A program made the translations under genes and the position numbers. A stretch of 64,000 bases of DNA. Source: Chrysomallon squamiferum (taxonomy: Eukaryota; Mollusca; Gastropoda; Neomphalida; Peltospiridae). The notes beneath the pieces are model-generated. The model ran no database searches and was not told the origin of the DNA. It saw nothing but the letters and a program-made list of their open reading frames with translations. Location of the stretch: positions 10,532,976 to 10,596,975 of the forward strand of contig CM022665.1 in NCBI GenBank assembly GCA_012295275.1, in the 5' to 3' direction. Shown here piece by piece: positions 1-13,623 of the stretch. Within the stretch, counting starts at the first letter, position 1, and each line of letters starts with the position of its first letter.

Positions 1-339
1 TAACAAGGTCAGCTGTTTTCCCTTCTTACATTTTTTTTTATGCCATTCCATATAAGAAATGCATAATTATAATAATAATCTAAATAGATCTAGCACCTCA
101 ACCAATGGTTTACATGTTTTTACTTGTTTGCTTTCATCTTTAAGTAGACTAAATCCAATACAAATTAGAAATTCATAATAATGTTACATAATAATTGACA
201 AATATATCATTGTATTGAGTATGTACAACAGGCCTTAAAATAAAATGTTTTTTCACATTAAAGATTGTTTAAAAAAAAAATGACATCAGTTCCAAACTCT
301 TTGCACCATCTTTTTATGAATATGAAAAATAAATAAATA

Positions 340-340
<1 letters not shown>

Positions 341-404
<64 letters not shown>
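341..404. repeat. (AAT)n microsatellite
   Basis: About 20 uninterrupted AAT units followed by AAAT units. Open frames through it read as poly-leucine or similar and are not genes. Confidence 0.95.
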
Positions 405-411
<7 letters not shown>

Positions 412-2398
412 AAATAATAAATAAAAATAAGGAAAGAAAGCAAGAAAAAGAAACGTTTTGAAAGCAAATCAGAAAATCCATTTCAGTAAGGATTCACATG
501 AGTAACAAAAGCAAAATACTTTGAGGTTTACAAACTTATTTTAATTAAAATTTCTATATAATTCTATTCTTTTAAATTTTATGTTTACAAAAGTTTAATT
601 AATTGCTAATTTTCGCCATCTTGGAAAATGAATGTTTTAATATTAAGCCATTTTGGATTGCTGTTGTTGGTTGAATTAATTGTTTAGGTTTTTATTTATA
701 TAAATTTTTTTTCTACTCCATCATATGTTTCTTTTTCTTTCTTTTTTTACCCTCTCCATCCCCCTTTTTTTCTTTTGTTTTTACCTCTTATCTCAATTAC
801 TGATTATAAATACATCATTACTGCTGCATTCAATCTTCTCTATAACTAACATTTTCTTTTATCTACAACAATGTCCAGACCTTCTAAAATTACTTAAAAG
901 CATTTTCTTATTAACGAGCTTTTGTTCCATCTCTGTTTGCAGTTAATTATTTAGAGTCTAGTCGTTAGTGAGTAAGATTATCTAATTCTAACTTAATTAT
1001 ATTCAAGGAAACCATAATTAGGCATAAGTAGATTCTAAACAGTTCCACTCAAAAATATAATTTGTGATAGAAGTCAATTTTTAGATTTTATTTTGTTGTA
1101 TATTTGTTTATTCATTATTTTATTTTATTTATTTATTTATTTTTGTTATGGTGGGTAAGGTCCTATAATTAAAAATAAATAAATAAAAAAATATATTTAT
1201 TTACTGTAACGGATATAACTTTTGCAATTAAAATGTCGATAATTACCCATGTGAATTTTTTTTTTTTTTTTTTTTTTTAAATAATAAATAAATAAGAAAA
1301 AGAAGAAAAAAGGAAAGGGAAAAGAAGTAAAGAAAAAGATAAAAAAAATCTACGCTATTTTGTAACTTAAATTTTTTTATTTTATTGTTATTAATTCTCT
1401 GTCCCTATATGTTGGATCTGCGCCAGTGAATTCCAACACAATAAATAAATAAATAAATAACGGTTATAAATATTTATTTTGATGAATTTACTTTTAAAAA
1501 AAATGTAAATTAAGCGCAGTTTTTTTTTTTTTTTTCTTTTGACGCATTTAATTAATTATCGTAAATACTCTCGTAATAAATTTTATATACCCTTTATATT
1601 ACTGTATAATTAACACTAATTATAAAATAAATCATAATATGATCAATGACAAAAAAAAAAAAAAAAAAAAACGCTTTAAAATTATAAATGGGATTATAAT
1701 AATTCCCTAACTCGTTTTCAAAGAGTGAAAGTCAATCAGGCTAAAATATACTTAAATTTTTTAAATTACTTAGGGCTACTTAAGCAATAATTATCAAACA
1801 TTTGTTCACGACTGGTACAAGATAAGCCTAGCTAGTTACAGCTGCAATGGGAAAAGTTTAAGATAATGATTACCTGTTGTGGCTGACCGTAATATTTTGG
1901 CAGTTTCCTTGAAAACCAAAAAGAAAAAAAACTAACACCCCACCCCACCCCACCGAAAAGAAAAAAAAAACAAAAAATGTTCCAGATTCCAAACTAGTTT
2001 AACCTCGTTCATACTTTTTTGTTTATTTATTTACTTATTTATTTATTTATTTATTTATTATCAAGTATTTTAATTTTAAAACATAGTAGCTAGAAAGTGA
2101 AAAAATGTATAATATTAATTATGATCTACATCGCATCCGGTCTTTTTAATTAAATTATTCACTTTCGTTTATTTTACCCAACAAACGAATAACCAGCTGG
2201 AGTGGGGGGGGATATAGGTAACACACCAGTGGGATGGAAGGTGAGTCGGTTTTCTGGACCAAGGCTTCATATAAACAGTGAATAGTAAAGAAACTGTAAT
2301 GAACAAATACAAATTACTATCCTTCTAAACTATAAATGATGTAATTAATTAAGTACAATGTCAGCTATTTAAATTAATATTCGTAATTATGAAAACGA

Positions 2399-2519
2399 TT
2401 TTAAACTTTTCCCTTACCTATCAGTTATTGCAGCTACCCCAACCAAATGATAATCTTTTGCAGGCCGTACATTCATGCAGGTGCAGACAAACATGTACAT
2501 TCGTACAACGACCAACAAC

Positions 2520-2565
<46 letters not shown>

Positions 2566-2805
2566 ATTTTGTTCATTTTCTCAATATACGTAGATATATA
2601 TATATATCTCCAGAGATATAGTAAATGGGTATTTCGTAATTGAAGTGTAAATAATAATTTGAGAAAATGTACAAACACAGCAAAAATCGTGAGAAAGAGA
2701 GAGAGTGAGACATTGTTGGTGGTGTACGAATGTACAGCCTGCAAACGATTATCATTTGGTTGGGTAGCGACATTAATTGATAGGTAAGCAAAAAGTTTAA
2801 AATAT
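2399..2805. mobile_element. Foldback (inverted-repeat) element with a (TC)n loop
   Basis: The left arm (about 2399-2525) and the reverse complement of the right arm (about 2690-2805) share the same ordered blocks: CTTACCTATCA, ACCAAATGATAATC, TTTGCAGGC, GTACATTC, CAACAA and then TCTCTC. The left arm has an insertion of about 25 bases (around 2476-2500) that repeats a GTACATTC block. The loop contains (TC)n at about 2521-2562 and short AT runs. This looks like a foldback or MITE-type element; no transposase is present. Long open frames here on both strands are products of the palindrome. Confidence 0.75.
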
Positions 2806-3298
2806 ACATATATATAATAATATAGTATAATAATAATATACATACACACAAACGAAGCTGGATACTTATATAAATTATTTAGATTTGTATTATATTTAAT
2901 TACATGTATAACAAAGTATTTAATTAAATTTTGAAACACAGAAATACTCTTAAACAACAACTGCTTACCGTAAGTTACAAAATCATAAACAGGAAGACTC
3001 AGCCAACAAACAAATCATGTCACGACTCTTAACTTGTACATTCCCGTTCAAACTTTTGACCCCGTTGCCTAGGTAAGGTCAAGCAATAGACTTTACAAAG
3101 CTAAAATAACGAACAAGAACAGTTGTTTACGTATTTCCGTCAATCGGAAAGCAATAAATCCACCCAGTATGCTTATTACATAGAAAAAGATTTTGTTTTC
3201 AGAATAATGATATTATTTCTTTAAAAAATATTTTAGTAAAAAATAAAATAAAGCTTATAGCATTTACGAAAACAAATACAAGGATTTTAATTAGCTGA

Positions 3299-3320
3299 TT
3301 TCCGGTGATTTTACTTCCGG
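3299..3320 (+). promoter_or_regulatory. Possible ETS-type promoter motifs
   Basis: Two TTCCGG cores, the second inside ACTTCCGG, lie about 360-380 bases before the predicted start codon. ETS/GABP sites of this form are common in housekeeping promoters of animals. In DNA this AT-rich the GC-containing pair stands out, but two short motifs are weak evidence. Confidence 0.25.
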
Positions 3321-3678
3321 TTTCAAAAAGCGAATGTAATTTTTGTGTGAATGAGTCAAGCAGTATAATCCGAATGTATTTCCACATTTTACTGCCTTTA
3401 TATTATCAAACGAAGGTTTATAAAACAATTTTTTTTTAATGGAATGAAGCTTAAATGAAGGCTGTGTGAATTCTGTTCTGTTTTACCTTGAAAAATGGGT
3501 TATTTTTCATGTCATCATATAATAATATGATTATGAATGACTACAAAAGATATGGCACAGACGTGACAATTATTCGAATAAATCGAATTATTTCACATCG
3601 ATTGTGAATTAGTGGCTAACGTGTTCTGCTGAATATTTTTTGAGAAGATATTTTTGAAACCTAAGAACAAGTATTAAT

Positions 3679-3735
3679 ATGGATCCAGTACCGATTATAC
3701 AGAAAAAGTTGGCATTCGGGGAAAAATGTAAACTC
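3679..3735 (+). CDS. OCRL/INPP5B: 5-phosphatase exon 1 (start codon, PH domain)
   Basis: Encodes residues 1-19, [19 protein letters not shown], which aligns without gaps to the INPP5B start (MDQSVAIQETLAEGEYC). The start codon is chosen on that alignment. The exon ends at phase 0 before GTATCCTTG, a U12-type donor. An alternative donor at 3728 would break phase with exon 2. Confidence 0.85.
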
Positions 3736-6700
3736 GTATCCTTGCATATTTATGATATTATTATTATATACAGTTTTTCTTTTTATGCTGCTTTATTAAA
3801 TAGCAGTATATGAATTTTATATGCAAAATTGCAAAATGTTATATGGTTTTCTGAGTTTATTTTAATACTTTAAATTTATACATCAGTAAAATTCTGGGAC
3901 ATTGGGTTTACAATGAAGAAAATGAAAGTAATACTATTAATAATTAAAGACATAAAATTAAGTGAACCTTTATCAAAATTCAAGTTAATTCAGATATTAA
4001 AATAAATAAATATTTTATAAACAGAATTTTTTAATTATATTATTTTACTAGAAGTAAAATGACTTAATGATTTTTTTATTATTATTATTATTATTATTTT
4101 ATTGTTTTATTTATTGATTACTTTTTAATATTTTTTATTTTTATTTTGTGCAATTCTATCAAGTGTAAGTATGAAATGGCAAAAGAAGAAGCATATAAAG
4201 TATAAAATCTTAAGATTTTTAAATTGTATACTAAAATCAATATAATGTTTAGCATAGCTTCAGGATGACTCATCAAACTACTTGTGGTTAAGCACATACA
4301 TGGAAGAAAAAACAACAGTTGTGTAATTTTAAGACAATAGGTTATCAGTTTCATATTCATTATTATGATAAATGATAAATTTTACCTACAAAAAAATTAA
4401 ATTAAATTAAATAACAGAAATGCCAATGTGTGACAGTATATTATTTGAATGTGACAAATCATGACTCTTATATTGAACATATTTATAGTTGAATATTCCT
4501 AAAATAATAATTTGAAAACAAAATATGTGATAGTTTTTCATCAACTGAAAGAGACATAATGTAATTAAATTAAATCTGGAGAAAATCTTTATGGATATTC
4601 TACATTTTCATAATTTCACAATAACATACAGTAGTTCAGTCGTAGAGTGCTAGTGTTGTTGGATCAAACTTCACAGAACTCCTATTTAGCTGTATCTAGT
4701 ACCCCATAAATAATTATTGTTTAAAAAAAGTTTAGTATATATTCTTGTCTTTTAAAAAGTATTCTTTATATTCTAAATAATATAAATATGTAAAGTAATA
4801 ACAATTTTGTTAAAAATAGTATCTATCTGTACATCTTATAAAAGAAGATAGGTAGTTAATAATTTGATACGTTATTATTTAATTTTACTTTTAGACATTG
4901 ATTGTTTTTTGACTATTATTGTTTCAGATTCTCAGTTAAATTTTATATGATTAAAAAAATGACTAAAAAAATAAGAAGATAATAATGTAAAAAAAATAAA
5001 TAAATAATAAAATATTGATAAATTATGTTTTATAATTCTCAAACAATGAAATAGTGTATTTTGTTTAAAAAAAAAAAAAATTGTAATTTAACAATGCAAT
5101 ATGATCTGCAGATTATGTGTCACTGGAAATAAATGTAGATTTAGTAACTGACAGCTAACAGAAGTGTTTGTTAATTGTTTGATTTGTGCCACTTGTAGTT
5201 GCCATAACAACCATGATATCTCAAAGTAATTTTTCAAGGATATACAGTTTTTATTGATCATTTACAGTTGGCTTCAGATCATTGTTAGAGAAATGTTATA
5301 AGCTGTTACAAGTTTCTAATGAGTTATTGAATGTTTATAAAGAATTATGTATTTTTGCATGGTGCACATTTAGAATAATGTGGATTTCAGATTACTATTT
5401 AAAGATTATTAATGATATATTACAGCTTCCATGTTAATGGCCCTTTAATGCTGTCAAAGATAATTATCTTTTAAGATAAACATTACATGTTTTTTTTTTA
5501 AATACGAAGCAATATATCAGTTTTGTCACTTTGAAAAAGCAGATGGGCAAGATGTTTCATTATCATATATATGTACAAGTAACTGATTTTTAAAATAATT
5601 ATCCAGTTCAAATATACTGTAGTATTTATCTTTATTTATTGCATTAAAAAAAAGAAGTCTATGTCCAATAAAGATAATGAATTAATTTACATGAAATAAA
5701 CATTTTGTTTCCTATGTGCTATAGACTCACTAAATTAAAAATTGGCTAGAAGTTTATTGACTTCAGTATTATGTTTATATGTATGTTGTTTAATTACCTT
5801 CATTGAAATTGAATTACAAACAATTATTTTGTATTGCACAGTTAATTCAGATATTACAGCATTTAAAACTGTTTGACATACGTTTAACCTTTAAGAACAA
5901 TTACACACTGAACATAACTATTACCATTATAATGAATTATGCACTGTGAAATACAGATAAATTACTGAAGATGGAATAACATTTTGACATCCAGGATTTG
6001 CTAAACTGATAAATAATAGATCAGTTCAGTTAATAAAGTTCAATGTTTTTTGGCTGTTCATGTTTAAATATTGTCAATAAAGACAGCTGTATGCTTTCAA
6101 AAGTGAAAATTGAAATGTAAATTAAACTTTGAACCAGCATGTTTAACTAGAAATCAAATGAAAACTAATAAATGCACTTCCTTAGCTTTTGTCAGTGTAT
6201 TCAAGGGAAACTGGTTATGGACTGGACAAAAACTGATGTATATGTGTCTATTGTGGAATGCAAGGGTGAACATGCGTAAGTATATATACTGAAGATAATA
6301 AATAAATGATCTTGAAATGATATTTATATTTTTGTATGAACTTAGAAGTAAAACAATAAAATGCAGTTGCTGCTTCTTTGAATGTGTTTATATATATAAT
6401 GATACCAGAATTCAGATATGTCATTAGCTTCAGCAGGTATAATAATGTTTTATTGGATTTCATAATAATGGAATATCTTTAAGGAAATAAGCAGCATCAC
6501 TTTTAAAACCTGTAAAATAATAATACACACATGACTTCACTTCCACTTCAGAAAAACATGCAACATTAGGCAGCTGAATGTTATGTGCTATTTTATGCTT
6601 CAGTTTTTGAGCAGGCCTAGAAAGTTCATTATTTGACAACTAAGGACATGTTTGAAATAGCTGAATATCTTAGATTTTTTTTTGCATATTTATTATATTT

Positions 6701-8274
6701 TTTCCACAGCTGCTTAGACTTTTATTTAAAAATTCATAATGGACATGGTTTGCAAGAACCTTTTATTAACCAAAAGAATTTAAAGGTCAAAAAGTAATAA
6801 CCAAATCAGTTTCCAGGTGAATTAGATTGATGTAAAATACATCCAAGGTTTTATTTATAGTTCCACATTTACAGAAAATCATCAGTAAACCTAACAGTTT
6901 ACAAGTTAGTCACATGACATGCTGCCACAGTTGGAAACATTAAACATGGAGTTTTGCACATCAGCATATTTGGGAGAATGGCTGGATAATCTTGTTTGTC
7001 ATCAGATTGTTATTCATCACATAAAGTTGGGTTCTGTGATGGTTAAAGATGCTACCCTACACCACGATGCTGTTGCTGTCAAACTAGCCATGCTGTCCTG
7101 GACATCTGTATATTTATATTTATAAATCCAACTGTGGCTGAACTGGAGACTAATCCTGGATTCATCCATGAATTCTGCTTGAACATATTGCTATTGACAT
7201 GAGTGCACAGTCATATCTGGCCTTTCTTTGAAGTGATAGGAGTGATGGACAAACAACCTGGCAGTGCATACTACAGACTCAGTTTGATCAAACATTAGAG
7301 TCCCAATTGCAGATTGCAGTGTAATTGGCATGTAATGATCGTGCATTGTCATAGAACCATATTGATTATATACTGGTCCTCATGTTTTGTAGTGCTATGT
7401 GGTCTTCCTGAATTGACTGATTTCAAACAGAATTTGTTACTTGGTACCATTACCAAGGTCAACCAGTGATGCCTTGACTGGCACCAAGCACATTTCTTTG
7501 TGTATTACCATCATAAAGCCAAGCAAGAACCTTCTCAGTCTTTAGCCGTCAGTTGACATCACACCAACATCAAAATTGGAACTCGTACCATAGATTCACG
7601 CAAGCTCCATTTACAGGGAAATTATGCATGGTGGATATGAAAGGGATGTGCAAAACGTGAAAATTATCCAGTTTGTGAAAAAGCAACTAATGCACTCTTG
7701 TCAGACATTGTGCACTGGTACTTGTTTGCATGTTGTGGCAATTAAAACTAATGGACATTGTCAGTGACAGTGGACTTAAATTCACTGCTGGGCTGCTTAG
7801 ACCCAGTTTTGTTACTATGAAAAAATATCAAGGGTGATGTTATGATCTAACTAGTATAACAGACATTCAGAAAACAACGCTGAAAATATCATCTGAACTT
7901 TAAATTGTTTTGATTAATATACATGCATTACTAAATACATTTTGTATTATTAAATTTTTTTTTCTATCTCAGCCTATTCATATACACAAGTAGAAGAGTT
8001 CCATGTTTTTCATCTGATGACCTCACCATAGATACTGTAATTTCAATTGATGAAAATCTTCGGTTTATGGCAGGTAACTGTATTAAAAATGTTCAAAAGT
8101 ATTGTTGTATGATTGTATGATTGAAAAATGTTCATAAGTGATGCAATTTGTTTAATATAGGATTAAACAGTCACATTTCTGAACTGGTAAAACATACCAG
8201 TCTTGTTATAAATTATATCATGTGTCAAATTTCCAGTTTGATTCTGTTAATAATTATTTGCAATATTATTTCAA

Positions 8275-8335
<61 letters not shown>

Positions 8336-11226
8336 TTATAGGACCAGCAACAAGACAAGTCAGTGAAAAAAGAGGTAAAAACATTTTGCAGTGTTTTATC
8401 AGTTCCATACATCTAACTGAACTGTTACAACAACAAAACAAAAATAAAATAAAATATAATTAAATAAATAAATAAATAAATAAATTAAAAAATAATAATA
8501 ATAAATAAAAAGAAGATTGAAATTAGTTGTCAGTAAATTCATATGAAGGCAGAAAGTTAAAAAGATGGGCATTTTGTGGGTCATGCCAATATGTAAGCAT
8601 ATTTCAACATGCACACACTATTTAATTTATTCTGTCATTTTCATTAACATTTTTAATAACAGTTTGTTTTAATCTTCTGTTTTAATCTTCTGTGTAATTT
8701 TTATCTTATTAATTTAGAAATTTTTGTTTGTAATTAATCATAATAAATATACAGAAATTATGTTTATTGTATTCTGTTTTACACACTTAGATTTCACACT
8801 GCGTTTGGAAAGTTTGCATGAAACTACTGTGTTAGAACTTCCAGAACAGCCATCAACACAGCAGTTTCTAGCTGATTTGAAACACATGAAAGATGGTTAG
8901 TTTGTTGTCAGCTTTCAAGCTATTTACATTTGTAAAATATTTTGTGGGTGTTTTGGGGTTCCATATCCCTCACCATAAATTTGTGAAAACATTTAATTAT
9001 TTATTCAATATTTTCTTTTTTTTTTTTTTTTTTTTTATAACATTATTTTATTTATGTATTTATTACTATTTTTTTTTTTTTTTATATATTTTTTATTTTA
9101 TTTATTTTATTTTATTTTAATTTACTTTTTATTTCCAGTTTTGTTTTGGTTGTTTTTTGAGAAGTTTTGAAAATTCTGTATTCTAGTACACTAGACATAC
9201 AATACTGCATTAGCCAGCATTTAATTAATAGATTTTTTCCCAAAATTTTGAACCGCAATGAAGTAACAGAATATAATGATTATAATATGATCCAAAATAA
9301 ATATTTATGAAATATTTTAAATCATGAATGAAGTAATAAAACATAATAGTTACACTGTGTTTTAAATTTTCTATTTACAAAGCATTTTGAATCACAGATG
9401 AAGTAACAGAGAATAATAGTTTTCTTAATTTATTGTTTACAAAAGTCAAATTAATTTGCAGTTCAAGAACAGATTGCAGGATTTGGCATACCCTCAAAAT
9501 TCAATTGGCTAGACAAGTATCGACTTAAGAATGATTGCAGAAGTCCAAACAGTTGTCAGGATAATCCATTTGCAAAGGATGTTTTTAATCCTACTTCATC
9601 TTCAGGTAATAGAAATTATAGTTATAGAATAACACATGTGCTTTATTAGTTAGTAACAAAATTCCAAACAGATTTGAAAATGGCATTATTTATTTTTTAA
9701 TTGACAGCATATATATATTTTTTTTTTTTTTTACATTCTTGGTTTGATAGTTACATGAGTGGGTTTGCATTGTTTGCATTGTTTAATGTCTTATATTATT
9801 TTCATAAATTATGACAATAAAATAAGCGTATGTGGCTGTGTACGTGTGTGTCTTTTCTTTGATCTTTTTACAGGTGTTATTTAAAATAATATTAAAGTTT
9901 CTTAATATTATGTTTTCAGCTCCAGGGGTTTCAGGAACTCAGACAAAATGGTTTGATGATTATCATCAAGATGTACCAAAACCAATGGTAAAGAGTGGAA
10001 GCAGAGACTCGATTGATGATCTAGACAAGTATATTTTTATTTAATACATATTTTTGTTGACATAGCAAAATGGTCTAAATGTATTCTGCATATACTTCCA
10101 AGTTTTATTTCAATGTATTCTCTAGAGTGCTTTTTATTATAGTGATCAACATTTAAGAAACATTTTTTTTTTTTTTTTTTTTTTTTTTTTAGTGATATAG
10201 TTTTGGAGAGATATATCTTAAAGCATTTTATTGTGATGGACGATAATGTATAAAACATAGCAGATTAAAAGTAAGGTACAAGTAAAATAAAAAAGCAAAA
10301 TGCAAATTATTGTACAAAATAACAAAGCTGACAATAATGTAGAGTTGCTTAAAAATTTATTAGAAATCAACCTAATGGATATTAATAAGTCTTGACAGTG
10401 GAGAGTTTTCCAGAAAATTTCAGATTCTTTTACACTTTCAACTTGGCGGTACTTTTGTAATCCATGGTGATTTGGAACAATTAAACAATTAATAGTGGGA
10501 AAATGTTTGGTTAATTTTAGAATCATTTCATTGATCCACCTTTCTCACTTTTGTCACACTATTTTTAGACTCATACTTAATTGCATCACTTGAAAATATG
10601 TCACACATTTGTACTTAGTGCTCAAAAGTAAGCACTCAAAAAATTATTACTCCAGAATATGAGAGCTATTCTGTATATACTTCCAAGTAATGTCTTATTT
10701 GTATTTTTGCTAATAATTTCTAAGCACTAAAATTTATATGTAGTCATGACTGTAGGTAGACTAGTCTTACTTTAATTTTTTACATAAAACAATGCACATA
10801 TTTTTATATAATACTGTGTATTTCGATTATCATGGATGTGCTTGCAAGTTACATTCACATGACTGGTTCATATGTCTCATAAACATATACCTGAATCTGT
10901 TTTAGTAACATTTTATTTTTTATTTATGTTTTTTCATTTTTATTATTTCTAAAACATTATATGGTATACCATCTACATAATAATCAGAATGAAAACAATT
11001 ATGTTTTTGCATTTTTGCATAAATTACAAAATAAATTTATTGCACAAAACACAGCCCATTCCATCAATTTCATTTTTTTTTTTTTTTTTTTTAAATATAT
11101 ATCAGCTAATAAGCAATATTACTTTTAGGGAATTATTTCCAACCAGATTAAAAAAAAGAAAAGAATTACATTATAAACTTGGTACATTTATGATGTTTAT
11201 GTAGAATTTCATTACATACTCATATA

Positions 11227-11265
<39 letters not shown>

Positions 11266-12592
11266 GTAACCAATAAACAATATTGCTTTTAGTGATTTGT
11301 TTATGTTGTTTAAAAAACATTGTTTATATAAAATTACGTTACAGACAGTACACAGATGACATATGATTTTTATATATATATATATATACAATTACATTAC
11401 TCACTCTGTATAGTGGTGACCAGTAAAACATTGTTTATATCAAATTACATTACAGGGATTCAATTGATGAACTGTATACAATAGAGAAAGCTCTTGGTTT
11501 AGGTCCTGGTATAGAGCTGCCAGTTGGTCAGAAACCTGTCTCAACCAGAGAAGTTTTTGTACGACGCTACATGATCAAGAGAGAAGATGAATTCACAGAT
11601 ATTAATTATTTAAAGTAAAAATTCTTTTTTAAATTATCAAAATTCAGATATCTTTAGAATAATCAAAGATAAAAATTGCTCAAGTAACAGAAGTAGAAAT
11701 AATGAAAAAAAAAGAATGGAATCAAAAGTAAAAAGTGTTTCTTCTTTTAAAAAAAAAAGCTTTTAATATACGTGTATATAATTTCAGTGTAGCTTAACAC
11801 TGACAGTTCAACCTAATACATTAGGTTTTAACTGGCTGTCCACTTTCTCCATGCAGAAAAAAGATAAAATTAGTGAGACAAAATAGAGTTTAATTAATTA
11901 TACTTTTTAAAAATTTGCTTTCTTTTTAGGATCTTTTGTGGTACATGGAATGTCAATGGCCAGTCACCAAAAGAGTCTTTAGAGAAGTGGTTATGTTATG
12001 ATGAAGAACCACCAGATATATATGCCATTGGGTTTGTATGAAACCTTTTTTATGTATTGTTCAAGAACTGAACTTGATAATAGTTTTTATGAACTAGAAG
12101 ACACATGCACACACATAATACATAGAGAGAGGATAAAATTTGTAAAAAATAAAAAGAATTGTCATTTCTGAACAACAAATTCACATACAACATATCTTTG
12201 TCATTTACTTTATTTATCAATTGAAAAAAAAATCAGATAATAGAATTTCTTTTCAATTATAACTTTTTTTAAAACAATTTTTTTTTTTTGGTTATGCTTA
12301 TTTTTAATGTTGATGTTTAGATTTCAAGAGTAAAGCTCTTTTTTTTGATATGTTTTTTCTTTCTAAAGATTTGAATGAAAAAACAATTTCAGACAGAAAT
12401 TGTTATTCAAAACTAGATTTTATCAATATTTTTTTAAATATTTAATTTTAATGCTGTTTGTATAGAGGGGTTTTTAGCTTTTTTTAATTTTTATTTATTT
12501 ATTTATTTTATTTTTATTTGAATTACAAAATTTCAGATGGAAATCTTTGTTTAAAGCTAGGTTTTACTGGTAATTACATGATGATTTTTTTT

Positions 12593-12623
<31 letters not shown>

Positions 12624-13532
12624 TTTTTTATTTTTTTTTATTTTTGTTTTTTAATATAGCTTTCAAGAGTTAGATCTTAGTAAAGAAGCTTTTATTTTCA
12701 CTGATTCCCCCAAAGAAGCTGAATGGCAGAATGTTGTGAAGAAATGTATTCATTACAGAGCCAAGTACAGAAAAGTAAGATTGTTTTATTTAATTGGACT
12801 AATTTACGAATTCAAATACTGCTTCTGAGCAGATTTAATATTTAGTTAATGGTGTTTTTTTTTTAATTTTTGTTAATTATTGTGCATAAAAGGGCCAGTA
12901 ATAATTGTCAGTATTATAAAAGCCTTCAGATCATACATTTGAGGGATCAGGTTAATGAATGTATAGCACTTTTAAAAACAAAACAAAATATTAGTTTTTG
13001 TATTCACTAAATCAGAAACTACTGATCTTTCACCTCACAGTTATTGTAACTAGTGGTGATTCATGTTTTTAGACCACAAAACAAAGCTATAATTTGTATG
13101 CAATATTGGGATTCTTCTACTCAATAATGTATTTGTAAAATAAAAAGATCAGCATTTTATTTTTTGACAGAAATTTTTTTAAATGTGTGATGATAACATT
13201 GATAATTGTGAAGTCTGTGGTTTATATATTTTATTTTATTTTATTTTATAGATAATGCCTGGTTTGTGATATATTTTTCTTTATAGGGAAAATCACTTTT
13301 ATAATTTATTTTTATTTACATGTAAAATCAGGTTTATAAATTTTCTTTTTGAATTTACAGGTAAAGTCTGTTCGTCTGGTAGGTGTATTGCTAATTTTGT
13401 ACATCCTGGAGAAACATGTAAAACACTTACATTTCATTGATGCTGATAGTGTGGCAACGGGAATCATGGGATTGATGGTAAGCTTTTCATTTCATATTGT
13501 ACATGTTGAAGGTAACAGTAAAAAAAAGTTAA

Positions 13533-13623
<91 letters not shown>

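Larger units (their letters stand above)
1..3678. other. Noncoding upstream region of the 5-phosphatase gene
   Basis: No coding exon could be supported here on either strand. The stretch is AT-rich and holds an (AAT)n run at about 341-404, several poly-A and poly-T tracts, (TTTA)n runs near 1120-1140 and 2025-2060, and an inverted-repeat element at about 2399-2805. The last few hundred bases should include the promoter and 5' UTR of the downstream gene, but no TATA box or transcription start can be assigned from sequence alone. Confidence 0.6.

Noticed and set aside
258-467. Leucine-rich open frame on the minus strand
   Set aside because: It is the translation of an (AAT)n microsatellite; the same applies to the leucine or phenylalanine frames near 8148-8366, 8893-9120, 38186-38368 and 49170-49559.
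2421-2960. 179-codon open frame on the minus strand
   Set aside because: It runs through both arms and the TC loop of the foldback element and encodes an RE-repeat; there is no domain or gene structure.
6919-7125. 68-codon frame in intron 2 considered as a PH-domain exon
   Set aside because: Exons 2 and 3 already join in phase with a gapless alignment to INPP5B, leaving no room for an extra exon; no homologous motif is present.
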